Assembly (NCBI GenBank): GCA_040775095.1 | Contig: JAXGTD010000018.1 | Coordinates: 1-46,394, forward strand | Reading direction: 5' to 3' | Source: JAXGTD01 sp040775095 | Lineage (GTDB): Bacteria; Pseudomonadota; Gammaproteobacteria; Chromatiales; Chromatiaceae | DNA: 46,394 bases | Shown: positions 25,726 to 33,183 of the stretch, piece by piece | Position numbering within the stretch: the first letter of the stretch is position 1 | Layout of the letters: each line of letters opens with the position of its first letter | Translations under genes and position numbers: made by a program | The notes under the pieces: generated by a model | Told to the model about the DNA's origin: nothing | The model's input: the letters and a program-made list of their open reading frames with translations, nothing else | The model's database searches: none

Positions 25726-26466
25726 TCAGCGGCTCTCGGGGTTGCGGCTCAGCTCCTTCACCCACATCGCCGTCGCACCGGCCACGGCGGCGGGCATGAC
25801 AATGAAGTTGACCACCGGGATCATCGTGAGCCCCGCCGCCGCGGCGCCAAACCCGAGGCTGAGGAACCGGCGCTTGCGCAGGCGGGCGCGCATGTCACGA
25901 AACTTCAGCCCGTGGTTGCCCATCGGAAAATCGCTGTATTGCACGACCAGCATCCATGCGGTGAAGAGGAACCAGAGCAAGGGACCGAGCACCGGCACCA
26001 CGAAGGCGATCACCAGGAACGGGATGGTCCAGATCAAGGCGTACAGCACCTTCTTGGCCTCGTCGAGCAGGGTGGCGGGCAGCTCTCTGATCAGCCGCTT
26101 GTAGTCGCCGCTGTCTTCCAGTGGCCGCCCCGTCAACAGTGCCTCGGTCTTCTCTGCCAGCAGCCCGTTGAATGGGGAGGCGATCAGGTTGGCGACCAGC
26201 GTGAAGCCGTAGAAGACGATCACGAGCAGGACGAGCGCGAACAATGGCCACAGGATCCATTCGAGCCATCCAAGCCACGTCGGCACGCTGGCCTGCATGC
26301 GGGTCATCAGCGACTCGAACTGGGCGGCCCCATACCAGATCGCGCCAGCGAACACGAGGATGTTGACCAGCAACGGCATCAGCACGAACCGTTTCAGGCC
26401 GGGACGGGTGATCAGGCCGACGCCTTCGAGCATGAAGGCGGCGCCCTTGGCGGGATTGGAGGGCAT
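25726..26466 (-). CDS. cysZ: CysZ/EI24-family membrane protein
   Basis: A 246-residue integral membrane protein, close to the length of E. coli CysZ. It begins MPSNPAKGAAFMLEGVGLIT, has several hydrophobic helices (RFVLMPLLVNILVFAGAIWY, WILWPLFALVLLVIVFYGFT, TIPFLVIAFVVPVLGPLLWF, AAAGLTMIPVVNFIVMPAAV) and the conserved LVANLIASPFNGLLAEKTEAL and YSDFPMGNHGLKF segments. CysZ mediates sulfate uptake for cysteine synthesis. An AAGGA ribosome site precedes the ATG at 26466; the frame continues upstream without membrane-like content. No other sulfate gene is adjacent, so the substrate rests on family membership. Confidence 0.88.
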   Translation of the reverse strand: MPSNPAKGAAFMLEGVGLITRPGLKRFVLMPLLVNILVFAGAIWYGAAQFESLMTRMQASVPTWLGWLEWILWPLFALVLLVIVFYGFTLVANLIASPFNGLLAEKTEALLTGRPLEDSGDYKRLIRELPATLLDEAKKVLYALIWTIPFLVIAFVVPVLGPLLWFLFTAWMLVVQYSDFPMGNHGLKFRDMRARLRKRRFLSLGFGAAAAGLTMIPVVNFIVMPAAVAGATAMWVKELSRNPESR

Positions 26467-26617
26467 TTTTGGTCCTTGGGGGTTTCGTCGATGCAACAAG
26501 CGCGACATTATAGCGGTGCCCATGCCCGATGCGGTCGCGGGTTGCCCAAGGCGCGGGGCCTGGGCCGACACGGCGGCCGCGCCGCGCGGCATTAACCGCT
26601 CTCGACGGAGGTGAATT

Positions 26618-27457
26618 ATGACGCCAGCCCATCCGCAGCTCGAATCCCTCGCGTCCCTGACGGACGAGGCCATCGATCTGGCTGCCGGCGCGCTGACCAT
26701 CAGTCGTCTCTTCCAGCCGTGGCTGCCTGCGGAGCGCTACCTGGAGCGGCTCGACGATCTGGCCGCCGACGCCGGGCGGCGGGTCCCCGATGGGGCCGAG
26801 CTGCTGGATCGGGTCGCGGCACTCAATGAATTTCTGTTCGGCGAGGTGGGTTTTGCGGGGAACCAAGCCGACTTCTACGATCCGCGCAACAGCTTTCTCG
26901 ACCAGGTGATGGAGCGGCGGCTGGGTATCCCGATCTCCCTGGCGCTGGTGTACGTGGAGGTGGCGAGCCGCCTGGGCCTGCCGGCCTTTGGCGTTGGTTT
27001 CCCCGCGCACTTTCTGGTACGTGTCGGCCGCGGTGCGACGGCGCTGATGCTCGACGTCTATGCCGGGGGGGTGTCGCTGGCGGAAGAGGAGCTGGACCAG
27101 CGTCTCGCCGAGGTGTTTGGAGAGGGCGTCTTCACGGTCCGTGCGAACCCCTCCCTGCTGCGCCCGGCGACCAAACGCGAGATCCTGGTACGCATGTTGC
27201 GCAACCTGGTTGGCGTCTACCGGCATCGCGGTGACAGCGCGAATCGTCTGGAGGCCCTGAGCGCGGCGCTGACGTTGGCCCCGGACATGGCCGAGGAGTT
27301 GCGGGAAAGAGGCCTGCTTTATCGGGACCTGGGGTATGCCCCGGCCGCCTTGGCAGACCTGCACCGGTTCTCGGAGCTCTCGGACAACGCCGAAGACATC
27401 GCGTCCGTCGCCGATATCCTGCGCGACCTCGAATCGCGACCCATGCGACTGCACTAA
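26618..27457 (+). CDS. SirB1-family transglutaminase-like/TPR protein
   Basis: The protein has 279 residues and GGAGG directly before the start. The conserved core DFYDPRNSFLDQVMERRLGI, PISLALVYVEVASRLGLPAF and GVGFPAHFLVRV is the SirB1 (transglutaminase-like) signature, and the C-terminal third (RHRGDSANRLEALSAALTLA, RERGLLYRDLGYAPAALADL) is TPR-like. The catalytic cysteine of true transglutaminases is replaced in this family, so enzymatic activity is doubtful. The role of the family is not established. Its stop codon lies inside a 17-bp dispersed repeat. Confidence 0.9.
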   Translation: MTPAHPQLESLASLTDEAIDLAAGALTISRLFQPWLPAERYLERLDDLAADAGRRVPDGAELLDRVAALNEFLFGEVGFAGNQADFYDPRNSFLDQVMERRLGIPISLALVYVEVASRLGLPAFGVGFPAHFLVRVGRGATALMLDVYAGGVSLAEEELDQRLAEVFGEGVFTVRANPSLLRPATKREILVRMLRNLVGVYRHRGDSANRLEALSAALTLAPDMAEELRERGLLYRDLGYAPAALADLHRFSELSDNAEDIASVADILRDLESRPMRLH

Positions 27458-27785
27458 GGAGACGCTGATCAAATGCCTTCCGTGCATTGGATATGGGGCA
27501 TTTTCAAGTGCTTACAGCGCTCGAAAATGCCGATCTGATGGCTGCATGGGGCAGGAGCAGCTCCCTGCTCGGGGCTTGTAAGCCATGGGGAATCGGGCAG
27601 GCTGGGCGTCGCGCGGTCCGGCCCGCGGGCGGACTTCGTTGGTATGGAGGGACGAGATTGGCGTCTCCCCCGGGAGATGCCGCGTTGTTTTCTTTGGTGG
27701 CAAGGAGCAGGTATTGCCCGGTGAGACACCCTCGCGACCGCGATCGCGTTCGCGGTGCGGGGCAGGTCGACAGGATAGCCGTGTC
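27454..27785. repeat. Repeat elements and leader between the SirB1-type gene and the next unknown gene
   Basis: The region starts with ctaaggagacgctgatc (27454-27470), the inverse of the elements at 24325 and 3251. Next is a hairpin element (27497-27531) whose outer arms ggcattttc and gaaaatgcc pair perfectly and whose inner arms pair partly; a close relative occurs at 44418-44447. The hairpin is a likely transcription end. The remaining 250 bases hold no recognisable gene; the frame of the next gene is open through part of it. Confidence 0.55.
27497..27531. repeat. Palindromic repeat element, copy 1
   Basis: Outer arms ggcattttc (27497-27505) and gaaaatgcc (27523-27531) pair perfectly; inner bases pair partly. 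Bases 27499-27528 match 44418-44447 at 25 of 30 positions by eye. It lies 40 bases after the SirB1-type gene and may act as its terminator. Confidence 0.55.
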
Positions 27786-28538
27786 ATGAAACCACTGGCC
27801 TCGGTATTGCGGATTGGAAGTGCCGGTACTCGCCTCGACGCCGCCAGGCGTGTTGCGGCATTGCCCACCTATCAGATCGCCCTGTGGCCCGATGGATGGG
27901 AGATCGGGCTCGGTGGCGAGGTGTGCGTGCGCGACACCCACGAAATGGCCGAGGCGCGGCGCTGGTACCGTCTGGCCGAGCGCAACCGGCCCCCCGGGGG
28001 CGAATCGGGCGCGTGGCGCGCGGGGGCGGATCGGGCCATGCGGATGCATGGTGTCTTCGTGCCGCGGGCCATTGTCGACATGGCCGAGCGGCGCTTTCCA
28101 ACGGAGCAGGTGGCGTCGGTGGCGATGCAGCTCGTCGCTGGCGACTGGATCAAGGCGCGTCGTGGCCACCTGCTGGCGGCGCCGGAGCGGGCACTCACGC
28201 AGCGAGCGCTTGCCTGGTGTGGGTCGCGGCACAGCGGTGCGCCGGATGCTACGGCGGTCGGGCGGTTGGTCGAGCGCCTGTTCGAGGACTGCGTCGCCGA
28301 GGGTCTGCTGCCGCGGACGACCTATCGCATTGGTCAGTGCAGTGACGGTGGCTACGGGGTCCGCGGCTGCCGCTGCCAGGTCGAGGCAGATCTCGATGCC
28401 GAGACCTCGGCACGGGTCGAGGACGTGCTGATCACGGCGCTGATCCCCTGGAACCGCGCGATCGTCCGCGACGGTCTGCCCAGACCGTTGATCGCCCTGC
28501 GGGTGCTGTCGCGCGGCGCCGGGCGGGTGTCGGCATGA
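27786..28538 (+). CDS. Unrecognised protein (250 aa), first gene of a two-gene unit
   Basis: I do not recognise the family. The start at ATG 27786 is chosen because it follows an AGGATA-like site and because the open frame upstream (to 27585) is low in protein-like content. There is no signal peptide. The N-terminal half has MAEARRWYRLAERNRPPGG and RMHGVFVPRAIVDMAERRFP. The C-terminal half contains a cysteine cluster, QCSDGGYGVRGCRCQ, which could bind metal, followed by VEADLDAETSARVEDVLITA. The stop overlaps the ATG of the secreted protein downstream by four bases (ATGA), so the pair is translationally coupled. Confidence 0.65.
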   Translation: MKPLASVLRIGSAGTRLDAARRVAALPTYQIALWPDGWEIGLGGEVCVRDTHEMAEARRWYRLAERNRPPGGESGAWRAGADRAMRMHGVFVPRAIVDMAERRFPTEQVASVAMQLVAGDWIKARRGHLLAAPERALTQRALAWCGSRHSGAPDATAVGRLVERLFEDCVAEGLLPRTTYRIGQCSDGGYGVRGCRCQVEADLDAETSARVEDVLITALIPWNRAIVRDGLPRPLIALRVLSRGAGRVSA

Positions 28539-29044
28539 TGCCGCGCCGGCCGTGGTGGCCCTGGATGGTCCTGATTGGCTTGGTTGCGACCGCGCCGATG
28601 GCGGGTGCCGACGAGCGCGCGCATCCACGCGGGGAGACCAGGCGGCATTCGACGGAGTCTGGACAGCAACCCCAGTCGGCCGGTGCCGGCCTGGTCGATC
28701 GGGATCACGGCACGATCTCCGGTGCGCCGGCCGATCCCGGGCTTCACCCGTTCTGGTCGGAGCGCTGCGTCGAGCAGCGCGCCCGGGGTTGGGGGCATAC
28801 CGGGGACTGCGACAATCCCGCCTACACGGGGGAGCGCTATCGCATCCCGTACCCTCGCTGGCCTGCCCCTCCCTACGAACCCGAGCGGCAGGAGCGGCCC
28901 TGGAGACGCGCCCCCGCGATCGAGGGCGGTGGGGTCCCGTACGGTGCCCGGGTTGGGCCTGGTGGGGCCGCGCACGAGCGGGCCTGGTCGGGATCGGGTG
29001 GCCGCTCGATTGGCGGCGCGACCGGGAAGGGATACACCGACTGA
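28535..29044 (+). CDS. Secreted Pro/Arg/Gly-rich unknown protein (169 aa)
   Basis: No family recognised. Residues 1-25 form a signal peptide (PWWPWMVLIGLVATAPMAGA) with likely cleavage after AGA. The mature part is polar and low in hydrophobic residues. The only ordered-looking segment is HPFWSERCVEQRARGWGHTG followed by DCDNPAYTGERYRIPYPRW, with two cysteines that could form a disulfide. The C-terminus is glycine-rich. It overlaps the upstream gene by ATGA and probably forms one operon with it. Confidence 0.65.
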   Translation: MMPRRPWWPWMVLIGLVATAPMAGADERAHPRGETRRHSTESGQQPQSAGAGLVDRDHGTISGAPADPGLHPFWSERCVEQRARGWGHTGDCDNPAYTGERYRIPYPRWPAPPYEPERQERPWRRAPAIEGGGVPYGARVGPGGAAHERAWSGSGGRSIGGATGKGYTD

Positions 29045-29366
29045 GGTTCTGCCCGCGTGAGGAGGGGGCGGACCCGAAAGGGCATGGCGCGGATTGGATC
29101 GCGGGCCGGTTCTGTCAGCGGACTCAAGCGCCGTCTGACGCGCCGGCGCCGGCCGCACACCGGACGACCGGCACTCGGGCCAGGCCGCGGCTACGCCGTC
29201 GGTGATCAGGAGTCCGGCGACCGCGGTTGGCCGCGATGGGCGTGACGCAACCCTCCGTTTTTGCCGCGCTAACAGGGTTCCCGCCGGCTCACCGCAAGGG
29301 TGGATGGCGGCGCGTACCCCGGGGTCGTCCAACGGCCGTTTCGAGGATGAGGGGGATTCATCGATC
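29045..29366. other. Intergenic region with no visible feature
   Basis: About 320 bases of GC-rich sequence lie between the secreted unknown protein and the phosphoesterase. A short arginine-rich frame (29057-29245) and the upstream extension of the phosphoesterase frame look non-coding. No terminator, repeat or operator was recognised. Confidence 0.4.
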
Positions 29367-30350
29367 ATGCGTTTGACCCTGTCGACATGGTGCCACGCCG
29401 GGGGCTTGACACGAGGGGCCCGCGCCGCCCTGGCCAGTGCGCTGCTGCTTGGCCTCCCCCTACTCGCGGGGGCGGCGCCCCTGCGCTTCTTCGTCCTGGG
29501 GGATACCCCCTACTCGGATGGCCAGCGCTTGCAGGTCGCGTCGCTGCTGGCAGACGTCGCTGAACAGCGCCCACCCTTCGTGATCCACGTGGGCGACATC
29601 AAGGCCGGTAGCCAGCCCTGTACCGACGAGGGCAACGTCCGGATCGCCGATCTATTCCGGGTACAGCCGTTTCCGGTGCTCTACACCCCTGGAGACAATG
29701 AGTGGACCGACTGCCACCGACCGACGGCGGGTGCGCGCGATCCGCTGGAGCGGTTGGCAGCGCTGCGCGAGACCTTCTGGACCGATCCGCGGGTGCTGCA
29801 TACCAAGGGTCTGGGGGTTCGGGTCAGCGACCCGTCATTTCCGGAGAATCTGTGGTTCGTCCGGGATGGGGTGGTGATTGCGCTGGTCCATGTTGTCGGA
29901 AGCAACAACAACGCCGGGTCGAACGACCCGGCGGCGATTGCCGAGCTGCAGGCACGATCGGCGGCCAACCGCGCGCTGCTGCGCGAGGCCACGGCCGAGG
30001 CGGTTCGCGGCGGGAGCCGGGCCGTTGTGCTCGCCTTTCATGGCAATCCGCTGTTTGAGAGCGCGCACCCGGCGAAGGGGTTTGAGCCGTTGCGTGCGGA
30101 CCTGCGCCAGCTCCTGCGCGACTATCCCGGCCCGGTGCTGGTCATCCACGGGGATACGCATCATTTCCGACTGGACAATCCCCCGCTGGGTCCGGACAGC
30201 GCGGAGTCCGGGGAGCGTCTATGGCGGCTGGAGGTCCCCGGGGCCCCGACGGTGGCCGGCGTCTGGGTCAGCGTCGATGCCGAGGCGCCACGTCCGTTCG
30301 CGGTCCAGACCCAGTACCCGGACGTCATCGACGTGATGGCCTTGGACTGA
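29367..30350 (+). CDS. Secreted calcineurin-like metallophosphoesterase
   Basis: The protein has 327 residues with a signal peptide at about 1-36 (ALASALLLGLPLLAGAAP). Metal-ligand motifs follow in family order: FFVLGDTPYSDG (Asp46), IHVGDIKAGSQPC (Asp77), YTPGDNEWTDC (GDNE at about 109-112), VLAFHGNPLFE, and the C-terminal VIHGDTHHFRLDNP. This is a periplasmic or exported metallo-dependent phosphatase; the substrate is not evident. The start at 29367 gives the signal peptide directly at the N-terminus; the frame upstream to 29202 does not encode a recognisable extension. A purine-rich GAGGGGGA sits about 14 bases before the ATG. Confidence 0.88.
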   Translation: MRLTLSTWCHAGGLTRGARAALASALLLGLPLLAGAAPLRFFVLGDTPYSDGQRLQVASLLADVAEQRPPFVIHVGDIKAGSQPCTDEGNVRIADLFRVQPFPVLYTPGDNEWTDCHRPTAGARDPLERLAALRETFWTDPRVLHTKGLGVRVSDPSFPENLWFVRDGVVIALVHVVGSNNNAGSNDPAAIAELQARSAANRALLREATAEAVRGGSRAVVLAFHGNPLFESAHPAKGFEPLRADLRQLLRDYPGPVLVIHGDTHHFRLDNPPLGPDSAESGERLWRLEVPGAPTVAGVWVSVDAEAPRPFAVQTQYPDVIDVMALD

Positions 30351-30462
30351 CCCCGGAGGGCAGGCGGCCCGCGGGTGTCCCGCCGGCGGCGTGGTTTGCG
30401 GGCGCGGGCATCCAGCGATGCGGGTCGACAGCCCCTGCTGGCCTGCCCACCCGCGAGCGGTG

Positions 30463-31344
30463 TCAGAGCGACGCGTCGGCGACCCGCGCCTCCTCGTCCT
30501 TATCCCTCTGGATCAGCGCGTAGGCCGAGTGATTGTGGATGGACTCGAAGTTCTCGGACTCCACCACGTACGCCGCCACGCGCTCGTCGTCGTTGAGGCG
30601 GCGCGCGACATCGCGCACGGTGTCTTCAACGAACTTCGGGTTGTCGTAGGCGCGCTCGGTGACGTACTTCTCGTCCGGGCGTTTGAGCAGGCCATAGAGC
30701 TCGCAGGAGGCCTCCGCCTCGACCAGATCGATGATCTCCTCGATCCAGAGGAAGCCGCGGGTGCGCACCTCGACGGTGACATGCGAACGCTGGTTATGGG
30801 CGCCATAATCGGCGATCTTCTTCGAGCAGGGGCACAGGCTCGTGACCGGCACGACGACCTTGATGGACATCTGCGGCTTGCCGTCGCGAACCTCCCCGAT
30901 CAAGGTGACATCGTAGTCGAGCAGGCTCTTCACGCCGGTAACCGGGGCGCGCTTGTTGACGAAGAACGGAAAGCGCATCTCGATGTGGCCCGCCTCCGAC
31001 TCCAGGCGGGTCGCCATCTCGGTGAGCATCTCCTTGAAGGTACCCACCCCGATCTCGTGCTCGTGTCCATTCAGGATGGCCACGAAACGCGACATGTGCG
31101 TGCCCTTGAAGTTATGCGGCAGAAACACGTACATGTTGAAGGTCGCCACGGTGTGCTGCTCGGTGCCGTTGCGGTCCTTGATACGCACGGGGTGGCGGAT
31201 ATCCTTGATGCCGACCTTGTCGATCGCGATGCGACGGGTATCCGCGCTGGATTGGACATCAGCGATCTCGCAGCGGGTGGCTTGGGTTGCGGTCTTGGTC
31301 AGCACGGATTCCACGGATTGCGTCCTCGGTTTCGGCTCGGTCAT
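30463..31344 (-). CDS. folE2: GTP cyclohydrolase FolE2 (type IB)
   Basis: This 293-residue enzyme converts GTP to 7,8-dihydroneopterin triphosphate, the first step of folate and queuosine precursor synthesis. The family marks are SLCPCSKKIADYGAHNQRSH with the active-site cysteine, HMSRFVAILNGHEHEIGVG, FNMYVFLPHNFKGTHMSRF and NFESIHNHSAYALI. FolE2 is the metal-promiscuous alternative to zinc-dependent FolE. In many bacteria it is induced by zinc shortage through Zur, but I see no clear Zur box here. It has its own promoter-like sequence upstream. Confidence 0.95.
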   Translation of the reverse strand: MTEPKPRTQSVESVLTKTATQATRCEIADVQSSADTRRIAIDKVGIKDIRHPVRIKDRNGTEQHTVATFNMYVFLPHNFKGTHMSRFVAILNGHEHEIGVGTFKEMLTEMATRLESEAGHIEMRFPFFVNKRAPVTGVKSLLDYDVTLIGEVRDGKPQMSIKVVVPVTSLCPCSKKIADYGAHNQRSHVTVEVRTRGFLWIEEIIDLVEAEASCELYGLLKRPDEKYVTERAYDNPKFVEDTVRDVARRLNDDERVAAYVVESENFESIHNHSAYALIQRDKDEEARVADASL

Positions 31345-31897
31345 TGGCAGGTGTCAACCGTCTTCCTGAACGATAAGGGTGTCGGATCCCGCGAACCGGT
31401 GCGGGGCTCGTCCGGAAATGGGGCTTCGCCGAGCTGCAGGCAACCGCAGATTATGCGGGAAATTGCAACTTGCCGTAACCCCTTTGGGCGACAAACGACG
31501 CCTGACCCCCTATGCCGGAGGCGCCGCCGCGAGGCCTGGGGCGCGCGTTGCGTCGCGGCAAACCCTGTTCTCCTTGGGTGCCGCGGCTGGCAAGGCGGTT
31601 GGCTGACGTCCGCGCCTCGCGGCCGTTAAGCCGACTGCTATCCGACAGGGGTCCTCGATGTGGAGCCGAACGACATGGAGCGCACGCAAGCGCGGCTAAC
31701 CTCGAAACGGCGGTTGACCGCGATGCGATCCGCACAGGCCGCCGTGCTCATCGGACGATCGCGTGTTCCGCCCGCTGACCGGATGGACGAGGGGCGCATC
31801 CGACACCCACAAGTTGAGCCGGCATCGCGTGGACACGCGCTTTCCGGCATGCATCGGTCGGTTCGGCTCGAACACTGGGCCGGGGTTCAGCGGCCCC
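31345..31897. other. Gene-free region between folE2 and ispA, with a folE2 promoter
   Basis: Between two minus-strand genes lie about 550 bases without a gene. In related operons dxs often sits immediately downstream of ispA; no dxs coding content is seen in any frame. The only clear signal is a minus-strand promoter for folE2 (31450-31478). No transposon end or strong terminator was found. Confidence 0.45.
31450..31478 (-). promoter_or_regulatory. Sigma-70-like promoter of folE2
   Basis: Reading the minus strand, ttacgg (31478-31473) is followed after exactly 17 bases by cataat (31455-31450). This lies about 106 bases upstream of the folE2 start codon and shows that folE2 can be transcribed separately from ispA. 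Confidence 0.5.
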
Positions 31898-32800
31898 TCA
31901 GCGGTCCCGGCTGACGATGTACTCGGCGATCCAGCGCAGCGCATCGGCTCCGCCGTCGAACGAATCGAGGCTGCGCATGGCCTCGGCGACCAGGTCGTTG
32001 GCCGCCTCGCGGGCTGGACCGACGCCCATCAGCGTCGGATAGGTGGCCTTCTCCCGGGCCCGGTCGGCGCCGCTGCGCTTGCCGGTGACGGCGGTCTCGC
32101 CCTCGACATCGAGCAGGTCATCCTGGATCTGGAAGGCGAGCCCGACGCACTTGGCGTAGTGGTCGAGTGCCGCCGCCTTGGCGGGATCGATGTCCGAGCT
32201 GGCCAGCGGGGCCATGTTGACGCTGGCGCGCAGCAGCGCGCCGGTCTTGTGGATATGGATATTCTCCAGCATGACCAGATCGAGCGTTACGCCCTCGGAT
32301 TCCAGATCGAGCGCCTGGCCCCCGACCATGCCCTTGGAGCCCGAGGCCTTGCCGAGTGCAGCGATCATCCGCACGCGCCCCCGTGCGTCGCCGGGAAAGG
32401 AGCTGTCCGACGCCAGGGCCTGGAACGCCAGGGTTTGCAACGCATCGCCGGCGAGGATCGCGGTGGCGTCATCGAACGCCTTGTGACATGTCGGCCGCCC
32501 GCGGCGCAGGTCGTCGTCGTCCATCGCGGGCAGATCGTCATGGATCAGCGAGTAGGCGTGTATGAGCTCCACCGCACAGGCGCCGGTATCGACCATCTCA
32601 GGGGCAATCCCGAGCGCGCGGGCGCTGGCGTAGGCCAGGGCCGGGCGCACCCGCTTGCCGCCACCGAGCACCGCGTAGCGCATCGCCTCGTGCAGCCGGT
32701 GCGGTTGCGTATCGGGCGCCGGCAACAGCCGCTCGAGGTGGCGCTCGACGCGCGTCTGGCACTCGGTGAGGTAGGACTGGATGCCTGGTTGCTCAGTCAT
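31898..32800 (-). CDS. ispA: Farnesyl diphosphate synthase (short-chain polyprenyl synthase)
   Basis: A 300-residue cytosolic prenyltransferase that condenses IPP with DMAPP and GPP to farnesyl diphosphate, feeding undecaprenol, quinone and carotenoid synthesis. The first aspartate-rich motif is DDLPAMDDDDLRRG and the second is FQIQDDLLDVEG; GGGKRVRPAL and the chain-length region ELIHAYSLIHDD are also present. The gene overlaps the end of xseB by 8 bases, so the two are translationally coupled, as in many gammaproteobacteria. The expected next gene, dxs, is missing here. Confidence 0.95.
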   Translation of the reverse strand: MTEQPGIQSYLTECQTRVERHLERLLPAPDTQPHRLHEAMRYAVLGGGKRVRPALAYASARALGIAPEMVDTGACAVELIHAYSLIHDDLPAMDDDDLRRGRPTCHKAFDDATAILAGDALQTLAFQALASDSSFPGDARGRVRMIAALGKASGSKGMVGGQALDLESEGVTLDLVMLENIHIHKTGALLRASVNMAPLASSDIDPAKAAALDHYAKCVGLAFQIQDDLLDVEGETAVTGKRSGADRAREKATYPTLMGVGPAREAANDLVAEAMRSLDSFDGGADALRWIAEYIVSRDR

Positions 32801-33065
32801 CGGTCACGAAGGGTTGCGGCTCGGCGCCCTCGGACGCCTCGGTCAGGATGCGGACCTTCTGTTCGGCCGCGTCCAATGCCCTCTGACAGCGGCGGGTGAG
32901 CGTGACGCCCAGCTCGAACGCCGCCAGCGAGTCTTCCAGACTCATCTCCCCCTGTTCCAGTTGGTCGACCAGCTTCTCCAGCTCGCCCAGCGCCTGCTCG
33001 AAGCCCTTCGTGTCGGAACTGCTGTGCTCCGTCCGGCCGCGGCCCATGCCTTGTTTACTACTCAT
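32793..33065 (-). CDS. xseB: Exodeoxyribonuclease VII small subunit
   Basis: The 90-residue protein has the XseB core GFEQALGELEKLVDQLEQGE, MSLEDSLAAFELGVTLTRRC and QRALDAAEQKVRIL, a long helical hairpin. XseB wraps helices of XseA to form the single-strand-specific nuclease. The start is uncertain: ATG 33065 is chosen, while ATG 33047 would shorten it by six residues and has a purine stretch too close to be an efficient ribosome site. The frame upstream of 33065 is not XseB-like. It is coupled to ispA and divergent from parE. Confidence 0.93.
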   Translation of the reverse strand: MSSKQGMGRGRTEHSSSDTKGFEQALGELEKLVDQLEQGEMSLEDSLAAFELGVTLTRRCQRALDAAEQKVRILTEASEGAEPQPFVTDD

Positions 33066-33183
33066 AAAGTTTGAATCCGTGTTTGCGGCTACGGTAACGT
33101 AGGGCGGTTTTGCGGTCAATCGATGCGACCGCCGGCGCCGCGCGTGGCCCCCCTTTGCGCTTTCCTCAAGGAGCAGCCCGTCG

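Noticed and set aside
30391..31629. Plus-strand frame opposite folE2
   Set aside because: It is the antisense shadow of FolE2, which is unmistakable.
31345..31897. Zur box upstream of folE2
   Set aside because: I looked for the palindromic Zur pattern known for folE2-type genes and did not find a convincing match.
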